DNA of 64,000 nucleotides from Acidobacteriaceae bacterium (GTDB lineage Bacteria > Acidobacteriota > Terriglobia > Terriglobales > Acidobacteriaceae). Where the stretch lies: assembly GCA_025352065.1 (NCBI GenBank), contig JANXUC010000157.1:1-64000 (forward strand). Direction: 5' to 3'. Shown piece by piece: positions 15,969 through 24,042 of the stretch. Position numbers and translations under genes: made by a program. Numbering within the stretch: position 1 is the stretch's first letter; the number at the start of each line of letters is the position of its first letter. The notes beneath the pieces were generated by a model. The model was not told the origin of the DNA. It ran no database searches and saw nothing but the letters and a program-made list of their open reading frames with translations.

Positions 15969-16775
15969 TTAGTAGAAGGACAGCGTACCGGCGCGACGGC
16001 CTCGGCGCAGCACCCAAGACAGGATGAAGAGGCTGGTTGGAAGCAGCAGGAGCGCCGCTAGGCTGAGCCAAAGAATTTCTGGCGCAAGCTGGCTGGTGGA
16101 TTGTCCTAGAAGCAGTGCGCCGCGCATGCCGCTGAGCGAATGTGTGATCGGAATCAGCCATGCGGCCCATTGCAATGGGAGCGGCAGAACATTGACAGGA
16201 AAGAGTGTACCCGTCAGAAATCCGACGGAACTCAGCAGCCAAAGCACTGCGGAACCCTTCTGCAAGGCTATTTGCAGCGATGCGGCTAAGACACCCAACG
16301 CTAGCGCGACCGCGAGAGACAGCAGGAATATCACGGCGGTGCCCGCGAGATTCGGGTGCGGCAAAACGACGCGAAACACAATGAGCCCAATCACCAGATC
16401 GAAGACAAGTTTTGCGGCCTTGCCCGCGAAGGCGGAGAATGCGCTCAAGAAGATCAGGACTGGGGCTGGCGTGGAGGTGGTTAGGAGCACTTCAATGGTG
16501 CCAGTTTGCTGAGCCTCCTGCACCGTGCTGAGAAAGGCTTGAACGCCGGAGATTAGAAATGTATAAAAGCCGATGCCGACGACAAGAAAAGCAAAAAAAC
16601 TGACGCCCTCGGGACGGAATGACGGCCCGATGGCACGTGCCAAGTAGAAGAATGCCAGCATTTCGGCAAAAGTGCCCAAGAGCCCTAAGATAAATCCGTT
16701 GCGATAGCGCACCGCCGTGAGTACGTCGCGACGGGCGATGGCGATCAGTTTTTCCAGCAGTGACACCTGGCTCAA
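15969..16775 (-). CDS. ABC-2 type exporter permease
   Basis: A 268-residue integral membrane protein with about six hydrophobic segments (for example GFILGLLGTFAEMLAFFYLA, FFAFLVVGIGFYTFLISGV, AVIFLLSLAVALALGVLAAS, SAVLWLLSSVGFLTGTLF). The ABC-2 feature PITHSLSGMRGALL lies near the end. Its ATG overlaps the ATPase stop by four bases, so the two form one transporter. The gene ends 168 bp before the precursor-like peptide on the same strand. Export of the matured peptide, with possible self-immunity, is the likely job. The polysaccharide or drug substrates of other ABC-2 systems remain possible. Confidence 0.85.
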   Translation of the reverse strand: MSQVSLLEKLIAIARRDVLTAVRYRNGFILGLLGTFAEMLAFFYLARAIGPSFRPEGVSFFAFLVVGIGFYTFLISGVQAFLSTVQEAQQTGTIEVLLTTSTPAPVLIFLSAFSAFAGKAAKLVFDLVIGLIVFRVVLPHPNLAGTAVIFLLSLAVALALGVLAASLQIALQKGSAVLWLLSSVGFLTGTLFPVNVLPLPLQWAAWLIPITHSLSGMRGALLLGQSTSQLAPEILWLSLAALLLLPTSLFILSWVLRRGRRAGTLSFY

Positions 16776-17581
16776 GGCATCTCCTGAGGGGAGGGGGCGG
16801 AGATGGCCTCTGCATATTCCGGCTCACCCACGGATTGGAAGTAGAAGGCACGCATCACATCCAAACTTGAACCGGGAACCGAGGGCCGCCCTGCGACTAG
16901 CACTCCGCGCTGCAGGATCGCGACGTGGTCACCGACAGTGGCCGCCTCCTGAAAATTGTGCGTGGCGAGGATAACCGTGGTTCGAGTGACAGGCAGCTCT
17001 CGAACAAAATCCCAAAAATGCAATGCCGAACCGGGATCGAGTGAACGCGTCGGTTCGTCGAGCAAGAGTACTTCTGGGTTCTTGAGCAAGGCCCGGGCGA
17101 CGCCCAACCGCTGGTACATTCCTGTGGAAAACTTCATGACCAGCGTATCCGCGGCCGCAGTCAGCCCCACTCGTTCCAGTTTCTCGTCCACTCGCTTGGA
17201 GCGTTCGTTTTTGGAAACGTTTTCCAGAGTGGCAAAGAAATCGAGGTTCTCGCGCGCAGTGAGGCGGGGAAAGAAAGTGCGTTCGTGAGCCATGGCGAAT
17301 CCTACTTTGCAGCGTACGGTATCGCCGTCGAGGAGAGTGTCGGAGCCGCACACGATTACGTTGCCTGCGTCCGGAATCAACATGGTGGAAATCAGCTTGA
17401 GGGCAGTAGTTTTGCCACTGCCATTTGGGCCCAACAGCACGAGAACGCCGCCAACTGGGAGGCGCAGCGAGACGCCGCGCAGAGCTTCCGTCGAGCCTGC
17501 GCGCTCGCGCCCCACCCAATTAAACAGGGCTGGACGGTGCTGGAAGACCTTGCTGACCGAGTTGAAGACCACTGCATCCAT
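16772..17581 (-). CDS. ABC transporter ATP-binding protein
   Basis: A 269-residue ATPase, with the start placed at ATG 17581 (ATG 17614 is an alternative; neither has a good ribosome-binding site). Walker A is GPNGSGKTTALK, the Q-loop region is GFAMAHERTFFPRLTARENL, the signature KFSTGMYQRLGVARAL is a modified LSGGQ, Walker B is VLLLDEPTRSLD, and the H-loop is ILATHN. The signature, FSTGM, is as in CcmA-like ABC-2 ATPases. It drives the permease encoded next. The 147-bp gap to the divergent NTP_transf_5 gene should hold both promoters. Confidence 0.9.
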   Translation of the reverse strand: MDAVVFNSVSKVFQHRPALFNWVGRERAGSTEALRGVSLRLPVGGVLVLLGPNGSGKTTALKLISTMLIPDAGNVIVCGSDTLLDGDTVRCKVGFAMAHERTFFPRLTARENLDFFATLENVSKNERSKRVDEKLERVGLTAAADTLVMKFSTGMYQRLGVARALLKNPEVLLLDEPTRSLDPGSALHFWDFVRELPVTRTTVILATHNFQEAATVGDHVAILQRGVLVAGRPSVPGSSLDVMRAFYFQSVGEPEYAEAISAPSPQEMP

Positions 17582-17728
17582 GCTAATTGGTAGGCCAACA
17601 GGGCCCATGTACATTTTTGTGGCGAAAACACAGGGAAGCTTTGTATTATAGAGGCTCCTCCCCAGGAGCCGTTTTGTACGGCCCGGCTCAACCCAGCATA
17701 ATGCACCAATCTTGACCCAACCACTCCT

Positions 17729-18937
17729 ATGCCGCTGATGACGCCAATCTCGTCGCCCACAGAGAGCGCTGGACACTCCCGTAAATTGATGGGCAATCTG
17801 GTTAGTCCAGAATGGGAAATGCTGTTGGCGGCGGCCTCTCCGGCGGACGCGACGGCGACGATGAACCGCCTCATCGAGCAACATTTCGATTGGGTGCTTT
17901 TCGAGCGACTGGCTGAGACCCATGGGCTGCTGCCCATGGCAGCCTCCAAACTAAGCTCGTTATCTGGAATTCCCGAGGCGATGATGGCCGAGTTGCACAA
18001 GATTTGCCAGGAAAACGCCCGCCGTGGCCTGTGGTTCGCGGGTGAGCTGTTTTCCATACTTGAAACGCTATCGGCGGCGGGAATCTTGGCAATCCCTTAC
18101 AAAGGCCCCACTCTTGCCGCTACCGCGCAAGGCGATTTGGTGTTGCGTCAGTTTCACGACCTGGACATTCTGATTTCGCGCAAGGATTGGCCGCGATCCA
18201 AGAAGGCTCTGATCGACGCAGGATTTTCTCCTAAGCTTGAGTTGACTGCACGAGAAGAGAGGGCTTATCTCAAGTCTGCCTGTGACTTTACGTTTCACCA
18301 TCCTCCTGTCAAGAATATTTTGGAAATCCACTGGGATCTGGTGCCGAACTTCTACAGTGTACAAATTCCTTTGGATCACATGGCAGCGCGGGCAACGCTT
18401 GTGGAATTGTGTGGACGAGCTGTACCGTCGCTGTCGCCCGAAGACTTGCTGCTGTGCCTAATGGTGCATGGAGCCAAACATGCGTGGTCACGGCTCTGTT
18501 GGGTCTCGGACATTGCGTACTTAATCCAGCGGGTGGAGATGGACTGGAAAACCGTGCGTCGGCGCGCCGAGCGTTGGCACATTGCGCGCATTACACGCAT
18601 CGGCCTCTTCCTGACGCGGTGGATGCTGGGAGCCGAACTACCGCAGGCGGTCGAGGCCTGGATGCAACAAGATTCCGAGACTTCTGTGCTAGCGGAAACA
18701 CTTTCGCGCAATGTGTTCCATGACTGCAAGCTTGTTACCGAGTCGCTGGCGTATTTCCGGCTTTTTGCGCGCCAACGGGAAGACATACGCGACCGAGTGC
18801 GGCTGTTTGCGCGCCTCGCAACCACCTCCACCCTAAGCGAGTGGAGAAGCGTGCGGCTACCGGAGCCGTTATTCCCGCTCTATGGCGCGGTGCGCGCGTG
18901 GCGCCTTGGGCAAAGATTTGTGCGCGGCGGAATGTAA
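17729..18937 (+). CDS. NTP_transf_5-type nucleotidyltransferase family protein
   Basis: A 402-residue protein with the core IPYKGPTLAATAQGDLVLRQF-HDLDILI, where the DLD acts as the metal-binding pair of the nucleotidyltransferase fold. EIHWDLVPN follows and then a helical C-terminal half. This matches the uncharacterised PF14907 family. In several lasso-peptide and PqqD-linked clusters such a gene accompanies the HprK-like kinase and may modify the phosphorylated peptide; that role is inference. It is divergent from the exporter and peptide genes and shares their promoter region. Confidence 0.82.
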   Translation: MPLMTPISSPTESAGHSRKLMGNLVSPEWEMLLAAASPADATATMNRLIEQHFDWVLFERLAETHGLLPMAASKLSSLSGIPEAMMAELHKICQENARRGLWFAGELFSILETLSAAGILAIPYKGPTLAATAQGDLVLRQFHDLDILISRKDWPRSKKALIDAGFSPKLELTAREERAYLKSACDFTFHHPPVKNILEIHWDLVPNFYSVQIPLDHMAARATLVELCGRAVPSLSPEDLLLCLMVHGAKHAWSRLCWVSDIAYLIQRVEMDWKTVRRRAERWHIARITRIGLFLTRWMLGAELPQAVEAWMQQDSETSVLAETLSRNVFHDCKLVTESLAYFRLFARQREDIRDRVRLFARLATTSTLSEWRSVRLPEPLFPLYGAVRAWRLGQRFVRGGM

Positions 18938-19001
18938 CGCCAAGGTTTGTTTGCACTGCCAACCTCGAATATGCTTGTTGGACGCACATACGCCCTGAAC
19001 C

Positions 19002-19784
19002 TTGAGCTTTCCAATCTATCTCCGCATTGGTTCAATCTCGCTGCATCCGCATCTTGTTTTTGAAACCCTCGCGTACTTCATCGGATTCCGGCTGTACCTA
19101 TGGCAACGTCGGAAATATGGGGACGCCGTTTCAGGCCACATGCGCTGGTGGGCGATTTCCGCTGCGGCCGCGGGCGGAGCGCTGGGAAGTAAGATGCTTT
19201 ACTGGTTGGAAACCCCTGCACTGACGTTAGCGAAATGGAACGATTGGGCCTACATGCTTGGGGGAAAGACGGTGGTTGGAGGCCTACTGGGAGGGCTGAT
19301 CGCCGTCGAGCTGACCAAAGAACTGGTTGGGGAATCGCGCTCGACGGGCGATCTGTTTGCGTTGCCGCTCGCAGCCGGAATAGCCATCGGGCGTGTTGGC
19401 TGCTTCCTGACTGGACTCTCCGATCAAACTTTCGGTCTGCCAACGCGACTGCCGTGGGGTATTGATTTCGGGGACGGCATTCGGCGGCATCCTGCCCAGC
19501 TTTACGAAATACTTTTTCTGGTTGCTTTGATTGCGCTACTCACGTGGCTGCAACCCAAACTGCCGCAATCGGGTGACTTGTTCAAGCTATTCATGATCTT
19601 GTATCTCGCCTGGAGACTGTGCATTGATTTTCTTAAGCCAGCCGCTCAATTCGCGGGACTTGGTTCAATCCAATGGGCTTGCGTGCTCGGATTGCTGTAC
19701 TATGGCCGGGACGCTGTGCGCATTGCACATGATGTTATGCTGCCGTTCGCGCGGATGCCGCAGACCAAAGTGTCGGAGGACTAA
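19002..19784 (+). CDS. Lgt-like (prolipoprotein diacylglyceryl transferase family) membrane protein
   Basis: A 260-residue protein with about seven hydrophobic segments, starting at TTG 19002 (a stop lies two codons upstream). The family block GRVGCFLTGLSDQTFGLPTRLPWGIDF is recognisable, read in parts, with HPAQLYEILFL near the end. In E. coli Lgt the block is GRLGNFINGE, with Arg143 and Glu151 catalytically important. The Arg is kept here but the Glu position appears to be Leu. It may therefore be a divergent transferase not acting on lipoproteins. Canonical Lgt is expected elsewhere in the genome. The next gene overlaps by one base. Confidence 0.7.
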   Translation: MSFPIYLRIGSISLHPHLVFETLAYFIGFRLYLWQRRKYGDAVSGHMRWWAISAAAAGGALGSKMLYWLETPALTLAKWNDWAYMLGGKTVVGGLLGGLIAVELTKELVGESRSTGDLFALPLAAGIAIGRVGCFLTGLSDQTFGLPTRLPWGIDFGDGIRRHPAQLYEILFLVALIALLTWLQPKLPQSGDLFKLFMILYLAWRLCIDFLKPAAQFAGLGSIQWACVLGLLYYGRDAVRIAHDVMLPFARMPQTKVSED

Positions 19785-19998
19785 TGAATCAGCCCCCTGG
19801 CAAATCCCGGCCAACTTGGAAGCAGGGTCTGCTTATTTTTTTCGGCGGCATTGTCTTGGCGGCTTCCTGTTGCGCTGGGGCTATCGCTTTTGACGGAAAA
19901 CTTTGGGAAATGTTCTAGTCATCGGTTTTTTTGCTTCACTCTTTTTACTTTTATGGGGCCTCGTGTCTTTGTTCATTCGGATGACGCGCGGCAGCTAG
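19784..19998 (+). pseudogene. Small two-helix membrane protein, frameshifted
   Basis: ATG at 19784 overlaps the upstream TAA by one base. Frame 0 gives a 44-residue product (TWKQGLLIFFGGIVLAASCC ... KLWEMF) that stops at 19918. Shifting by one base at the AAAA run near 19898 continues as KTLGNVLVIGFFASLF, LLLWGLVSLFIRMTRGS to a stop at 19998. The joined 71-residue protein matches the next gene in layout (PSWKQVLVLIFGG ... second helix ... VIRVVRN), so a one-base indel is the simplest explanation. A sequencing error is equally possible. Confidence 0.6.
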
Positions 19999-20022
19999 CG
20001 CTGGACTGCCAGAATAAAACCC

Positions 20023-20277
20023 ATGAGCGAACAACCTAAGCAAGCTTGGCCCAGCTGGAAACAAGTTCTGGTTCTTATCTTTGGAGGTTTGGGACTGACC
20101 TTCGGAGGGGTCGGCCTGGGACTGTTTGCGTGCTCGGGAGCGCAGCCCTCGCAGCACTTCGCTATACTCTCTCAGATCGCGATTGTTGTGGTCCTGATTT
20201 CCGTTGGTGTATTTCTGACCGGCCTCATAGGAATGGTGATTCGCGTCGTGCGAAACATTGTTGGAAAGCAGCCCTGA
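20023..20277 (+). CDS. Small two-helix membrane protein, paralogue of the previous gene
   Basis: An 84-residue protein, MSEQPKQAWPSWKQVLVLIF then GGLGLTFGGVGLGLFACSG, followed by a second hydrophobic stretch (IAIVVVLISVGVFLTGLIGMVI) and a basic tail. The N-terminal pattern P[ST]WKQ-x-L-x-x-x-FGG is shared with the frameshifted gene at 19784, so they are tandem duplicates. No known domain. It is part of the run lgt-like, small membrane proteins, radical SAM gene, all on the plus strand with short gaps. A membrane partner role for the radical SAM protein is possible but unproven. Confidence 0.65.
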   Translation: MSEQPKQAWPSWKQVLVLIFGGLGLTFGGVGLGLFACSGAQPSQHFAILSQIAIVVVLISVGVFLTGLIGMVIRVVRNIVGKQP

Positions 20278-20286
20278 GGAGAGATT

Positions 20287-20496
20287 GTGTCCTCAAAATC
20301 CCAACTCAATTGGCGCCTCGCGCTAATTCTAACAATCGTGGCATTCCTGATTGGAGTGGCATTGGGCGCGGCGGGATTGGTTGCGAGCGGTGGCTTTTCA
20401 CAAATCGTTCTTTTAGGTCTCGGGACCATTTTTCTCTTTCTATCTTTTGCGGGAGTCTACGTAACGCTGGTAGGCCGTTACTACTATAAAAGCTAA
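20287..20496 (+). CDS. Small two-helix membrane protein
   Basis: A 69-residue protein starting at GTG 20287 with GAGGAGA just upstream. Two hydrophobic segments (LALILTIVAFLIGVALGAAGLVA and IVLLGLGTIFLFLSFAGVYVTLV, read in parts) flank a short SGGFSQ loop. A basic YYYKS end follows. It is 9 bp after the previous stop and 20 bp before the radical SAM gene, so it is very likely co-transcribed. No homology recognised. Confidence 0.65.
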   Translation: MSSKSQLNWRLALILTIVAFLIGVALGAAGLVASGGFSQIVLLGLGTIFLFLSFAGVYVTLVGRYYYKS

Positions 20497-20516
20497 GTCT
20501 TTTTTCAGGAGGCCCT

Positions 20517-21956
20517 TTGCCTGCTCGCGTTCGCCCTTATCTTTATTACGATGTTTGCCTCAGCCTTTGTTCCACCTGCCTTGTCAAGATAGAAGGTAAG
20601 ATTGTGTTCCAGGATGGCAACGTATTCATGTTGAAGCGTTGCCCGGAACACGGCAGCGAACGGGTGCTCATTGCCGACGACATCGACTACTACCGCCGCT
20701 GCCGCGAAGTATTTATCAAGCCTCCGGAAATGCCGCTGGCGTACAACACGCCCGTGCGCTGGGGATGCCCCTACGACTGCGGCCTCTGCACGGATCACGA
20801 ACAGCACTCCTGCCTCTCCTTGATTGAGGTTACTGACCACTGCAATCTGAGTTGCCCAGTTTGCTACGCGGAAAGTGGACCGTCGCGCACAAGCTTCCGC
20901 TCGTTGGCTGAAATCGAACGCATGATGGATGCGGTGGTGCGCAATGAAGGTGAGCCCGACGTAGTACAGATTTCTGGCGGCGAGCCTACGATCCATCCCG
21001 ATTTCTTTGCCATTCTCGATATGGCAAAAGCCCGTCCGATAAGGCATTTAATGGTGAACACGAACGGCCTCCGCATCGCGCAGGAGGAAGAGTTCGCCAA
21101 GCGTCTGGCAGACTATATGCCGAATTTTGAAGTCTATTTGCAGTTCGATTCTTTCGAACGCGAGGCATTGCTGGAATTGCGAGGCTCGGACTTGCGGCGT
21201 GTGCGCGAGGAAGCTCTGGAACACCTGAACCGTTACAACATTTCCACCACGCTGGTCGTCACGCTTAAAAAAGGGCTGAATGATGGCGAAATCGGCAAAA
21301 TCATCGACTACGCCTTGCAACAGCCTTGCGTACGAGGTGTAACTCTGCAGCCGATTCAAGCCGCCGGACGCGTCGAGAATTACGACCCCGCGCGCGACCG
21401 ACTAACGCTGACGGAAGTTCGGCGCAAGATTTTGGAACAGAGTACGGTGTTTCGTTCTGAAGACGTGATCCCAGTGCCATGCCATCCCGACAGCCTAGCC
21501 ATGGCTTACGCGCTCAAGGTGGGCGGCAAGATTGTTCCACTTACAGGAATGATCGACCCCAAGATTCTACTGGAAGGTGGCCGCAACACCATTGTCTATG
21601 AAGAAGAAAATGCAATCCGCGACCACGTGTTCAAACTATTTTCTACAAACCATTCACCGCAGTCCGGCGCTACCAGCCTTCGCGATCTGCTTTGCTGCCT
21701 GCCCCACGTAGCGGCTCCAGCCAACTTGAGTTATGAAAACCTCTTTCGCATTCTCATTATCCAATTCATGGACTCGTACAGCTTCGATGTCCGCTCAGTG
21801 AAGAAGAGCTGCATTCATATGGCGCAGCCGGACGGGCGATTGATCCCATTCGATACTTACAACATTTTTTATCGCGACGAATTGGCGCAGACACGCCTGG
21901 CGCCGATCCGCGAGAAGACGCGTCCGGAACTGGTTCAGCTTCACGGTTCGATTTAA
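20517..21956 (+). CDS. Radical SAM protein resembling tetraether/membrane-spanning lipid synthase (Tes family)
   Basis: A 479-residue protein. The N-terminus has SLCSTC (Cys 18, 21) and a CPEHG motif (Cys 42), as in a rubredoxin-like site. GCPYDCGLC (Cys 84, 88, 91) is a second cluster-like motif. The radical SAM motif CNLSCPVC has Cys 109, 113 and 116, with the ISGGEPT block next. This Cys layout is what I recall from archaeal Tes (MJ0619), which joins two lipid chains tail-to-tail by C-C bonds. Acidobacteriota make membrane-spanning iso-diabolic acid and branched GDGT-type lipids, so a lipid role fits. Start codon is TTG at 20517, after an AGGAGG-like sequence. Confidence 0.75.
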   Translation: MPARVRPYLYYDVCLSLCSTCLVKIEGKIVFQDGNVFMLKRCPEHGSERVLIADDIDYYRRCREVFIKPPEMPLAYNTPVRWGCPYDCGLCTDHEQHSCLSLIEVTDHCNLSCPVCYAESGPSRTSFRSLAEIERMMDAVVRNEGEPDVVQISGGEPTIHPDFFAILDMAKARPIRHLMVNTNGLRIAQEEEFAKRLADYMPNFEVYLQFDSFEREALLELRGSDLRRVREEALEHLNRYNISTTLVVTLKKGLNDGEIGKIIDYALQQPCVRGVTLQPIQAAGRVENYDPARDRLTLTEVRRKILEQSTVFRSEDVIPVPCHPDSLAMAYALKVGGKIVPLTGMIDPKILLEGGRNTIVYEEENAIRDHVFKLFSTNHSPQSGATSLRDLLCCLPHVAAPANLSYENLFRILIIQFMDSYSFDVRSVKKSCIHMAQPDGRLIPFDTYNIFYRDELAQTRLAPIREKTRPELVQLHGSI

Positions 21957-22525
21957 GGAGTCAACTTGCCAGCCGCCATGTAGTTTTGCGAAGCAATACC
22001 AAACGCGTCAGCGACACGATTGAAGAAAGCGAACAACCCTGTGATGTAAACGGCCTCTGCGATCTGATCTTCCTTCCAACCCGCATCGCGCAGCTTCTGC
22101 ACATCTTCCGTAGTCGAACGGTAGGCTGCTTGTGTAATCAGCTCGACATAATCAAGCAGAACGCGCTCCGCCGCTGTCAGGCCCGCTTCGTCGAGCTTAC
22201 CCTTCAGAACCGCTGCAACACATTCATCGGTCGCTCCCTGAACACGCAGGAAGTAAGCATGGCTGTCCAGTCAATACGGGCAGCGGTTCAAATACGAAAC
22301 ATGGCTGGCGATCATTTCCTTGGTACGTCGAGAGAGATGCCCTTCGGAAAAATGAACGGTGTTGGAGAAGTCAACAACCTGCCGAAGGAAGTCCGGCCGT
22401 GCCCCAAAGCACTGGATGATGCCCGGCACCTGCTGGCGTCCGGAACCAGCGCGCCAATAGTCATAGGCGGCGGCGGTTTCGCCTGTCGCTTCGTGGTCTT
22501 CGATGATTCTAATTTTCGTTTTCAT
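21953..22525 (-). CDS. AhpD-like alkylhydroperoxidase, probable selenoprotein (CxxU)
   Basis: ATG at 22525 opens a carboxymuconolactone-decarboxylase/AhpD-fold protein. The frame meets TGA at codon 85, within C-P-Y-TGA, where relatives have CPYC. Past the TGA it stays open for 105 more codons of clear family sequence (LDSHAYFLRVQGATDE, LLDYVELITQAAYRST, VYITGLFAFFNRVADAFG) to TAA at 21953. The whole is 190 residues, the usual length. The TGA therefore replaces the catalytic resolving or peroxidatic Cys, and a stem follows it at once. The enzyme should reduce organic hydroperoxides. It overlaps the permease gene by 17 bases and the Tes-like gene by three. Confidence 0.82.
22238..22270 (-). promoter_or_regulatory. 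Candidate bacterial SECIS stem directly after the TGA codon
   Basis: On the minus strand CTGGACA (22264-22270) follows the TGA and can pair with TGTTCAG (22238-22244), giving a 7-bp stem with one G-U and a 19-nt interior (GCCATGCTTACTTCCTGCG). Bacterial SECIS hairpins lie immediately 3' of the UGA and bind SelB. The apical loop does not clearly match the E. coli fdhF loop, but SECIS sequence varies widely between species. Confidence 0.5.
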
Positions 22526-23891
22526 ATCGAAAGATGAGCTTGCTTTGTTCCGCCCACTTCTTTGAGAACAGCGCATGAACCGGGAGGCCCGTCATTACGA
22601 CAACCGATCCCAAAACAACTTCTCTAGGGTTATGCCCCGCTAGTAGGACGAGAAGCAGCGCCACGAGCAAGAGAAACACCAGCGGCGTAAAAGGATATCC
22701 CGCCGTCAAGATCACGGACTCCGCACTCGTTGGGCGTCGACGAATCACAAACAATCCAGCGACAGTCAACCCTATAAAAGCCACGGCGGCAAAAACAAAG
22801 TATCCCAGAATTTGCTGGAAACTGCCCAGAAAAATCAGCGCACAAGCAATTGCGCTTTGCAGTAGGATTGCGTTCGCGGGAGTTCCAAAACGTGGATGGG
22901 TACGCGCGAAAACCGGCAAGAATAGGCCATCGTTCGCCATCGCGTAGTAAACCCGGGGAGCGGCCATCATAAAAGCCGCCAGGCTTCCGACCACACACAG
23001 AATTACGACTGCCGCAAATGCCGTGCCGCCAGTGGCGCCGAAGAGCTGTTCTCCGGCTTGGGCAACAAAGGTCTCGTCGGAGGTTACCTTCTCAATCGGA
23101 ACAAGATAGAGAAACGCTGCGCTTACCGCAACGTAAACGATAGTCACAATAAGCACTCCCAGAACGAGCGCTCGCGGCAATGTGCGACCTGGATCGCGAA
23201 CTTCGCCAGAAATCTTTGTGACATCCCACCAGCCACCAAACGAGAAAAACGCTCCAACCAAAGCCGCCGCCAGCGCTGGTCCGAGCGGCATCGCACCGGA
23301 ATGTTGCGCTGCGAAGGGAACAAAATTCGACCATGATCCCAAGCGAAATGCAAAGGCCCACACCACAAGCACACCCAGCACTCCGAGCTTGAGCCATGTC
23401 ATTCCACGCATGAACCCAGCGCTTAAAGGCAAACTGCGAACGTTCATTCCCCCAAGAACTAAGACCATGCTGACCGCCGCCAGCTTGGTGACCAGCGGAG
23501 GCCAGTGGAAAATATAGGCGGCATAGCTGCCAACCCCGGTCGCCAGCGCCGCCGTCAGCCCAGGGTCCATCACCAGCAGAGACATCCAGCCATAAAGAAA
23601 GGCGATGCGGTCGCCAAAAGCCTCTCGCAGATAGGCATACGAGCCGCCAGCACGCGGGAATCGCCCAGCGAGCTCGCCATAACACAAGGCGCCGCTCACG
23701 GTCATGGCACCCATGACGAGCCATGCAATGAGGATCCACATTGGAGATCCTAGCGATTTCGCCATGCCCGCGGGGGTCAGGAAAATGCCTACCGCGATGC
23801 ATTCTCCCGTGACGACGGCGATGGCAGAGGCCAATCCCAACTCGCGCCGCAAACCTGTTTTGCCAGCTGTAGGTGCGATTTCAGTCTTCAT
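22509..23891 (-). CDS. APC-family amino acid permease
   Basis: A 460-residue membrane transporter with about 12 hydrophobic segments. The N-terminal helix contains AVVTGECIAVGIFLTPAGMA, the substrate/ion-binding TM1 type of the APC/LAT group (GIFLTP). GELAGRFPRAGGSYAYL is the conserved loop after TM2-TM3, and FFSFGGWWDVTKISGEVRDPGRTLPRAL is the TM6-7 signature, read in parts. It imports or exchanges amino acids. The exact substrate is unknown. Its end overlaps the selenoprotein gene start by 17 bases. Confidence 0.88.
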   Translation of the reverse strand: MKTEIAPTAGKTGLRRELGLASAIAVVTGECIAVGIFLTPAGMAKSLGSPMWILIAWLVMGAMTVSGALCYGELAGRFPRAGGSYAYLREAFGDRIAFLYGWMSLLVMDPGLTAALATGVGSYAAYIFHWPPLVTKLAAVSMVLVLGGMNVRSLPLSAGFMRGMTWLKLGVLGVLVVWAFAFRLGSWSNFVPFAAQHSGAMPLGPALAAALVGAFFSFGGWWDVTKISGEVRDPGRTLPRALVLGVLIVTIVYVAVSAAFLYLVPIEKVTSDETFVAQAGEQLFGATGGTAFAAVVILCVVGSLAAFMMAAPRVYYAMANDGLFLPVFARTHPRFGTPANAILLQSAIACALIFLGSFQQILGYFVFAAVAFIGLTVAGLFVIRRRPTSAESVILTAGYPFTPLVFLLLVALLLVLLAGHNPREVVLGSVVVMTGLPVHALFSKKWAEQSKLIFRYENEN

Positions 23892-24042
23892 CGTGGTCGC
23901 TCATCGGGTATGAATTTCGAATAATACATGTGGGTGTGCGAGGAAGCTCTAATCTTTTTGCAGTATTGCCAGTTGTGATCGTGGTCACTAGGTTATGGTC
24001 TGCTCCAACACATCAACCGCATTTGGAAGGCGAATCAGACTC

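Noticed and set aside
19784-19998. Programmed -1 frameshifting at GGAAAAC
   Set aside because: The heptamer is not a standard X-XXY-YYZ site and no downstream stem was seen, so a simple indel is preferred.
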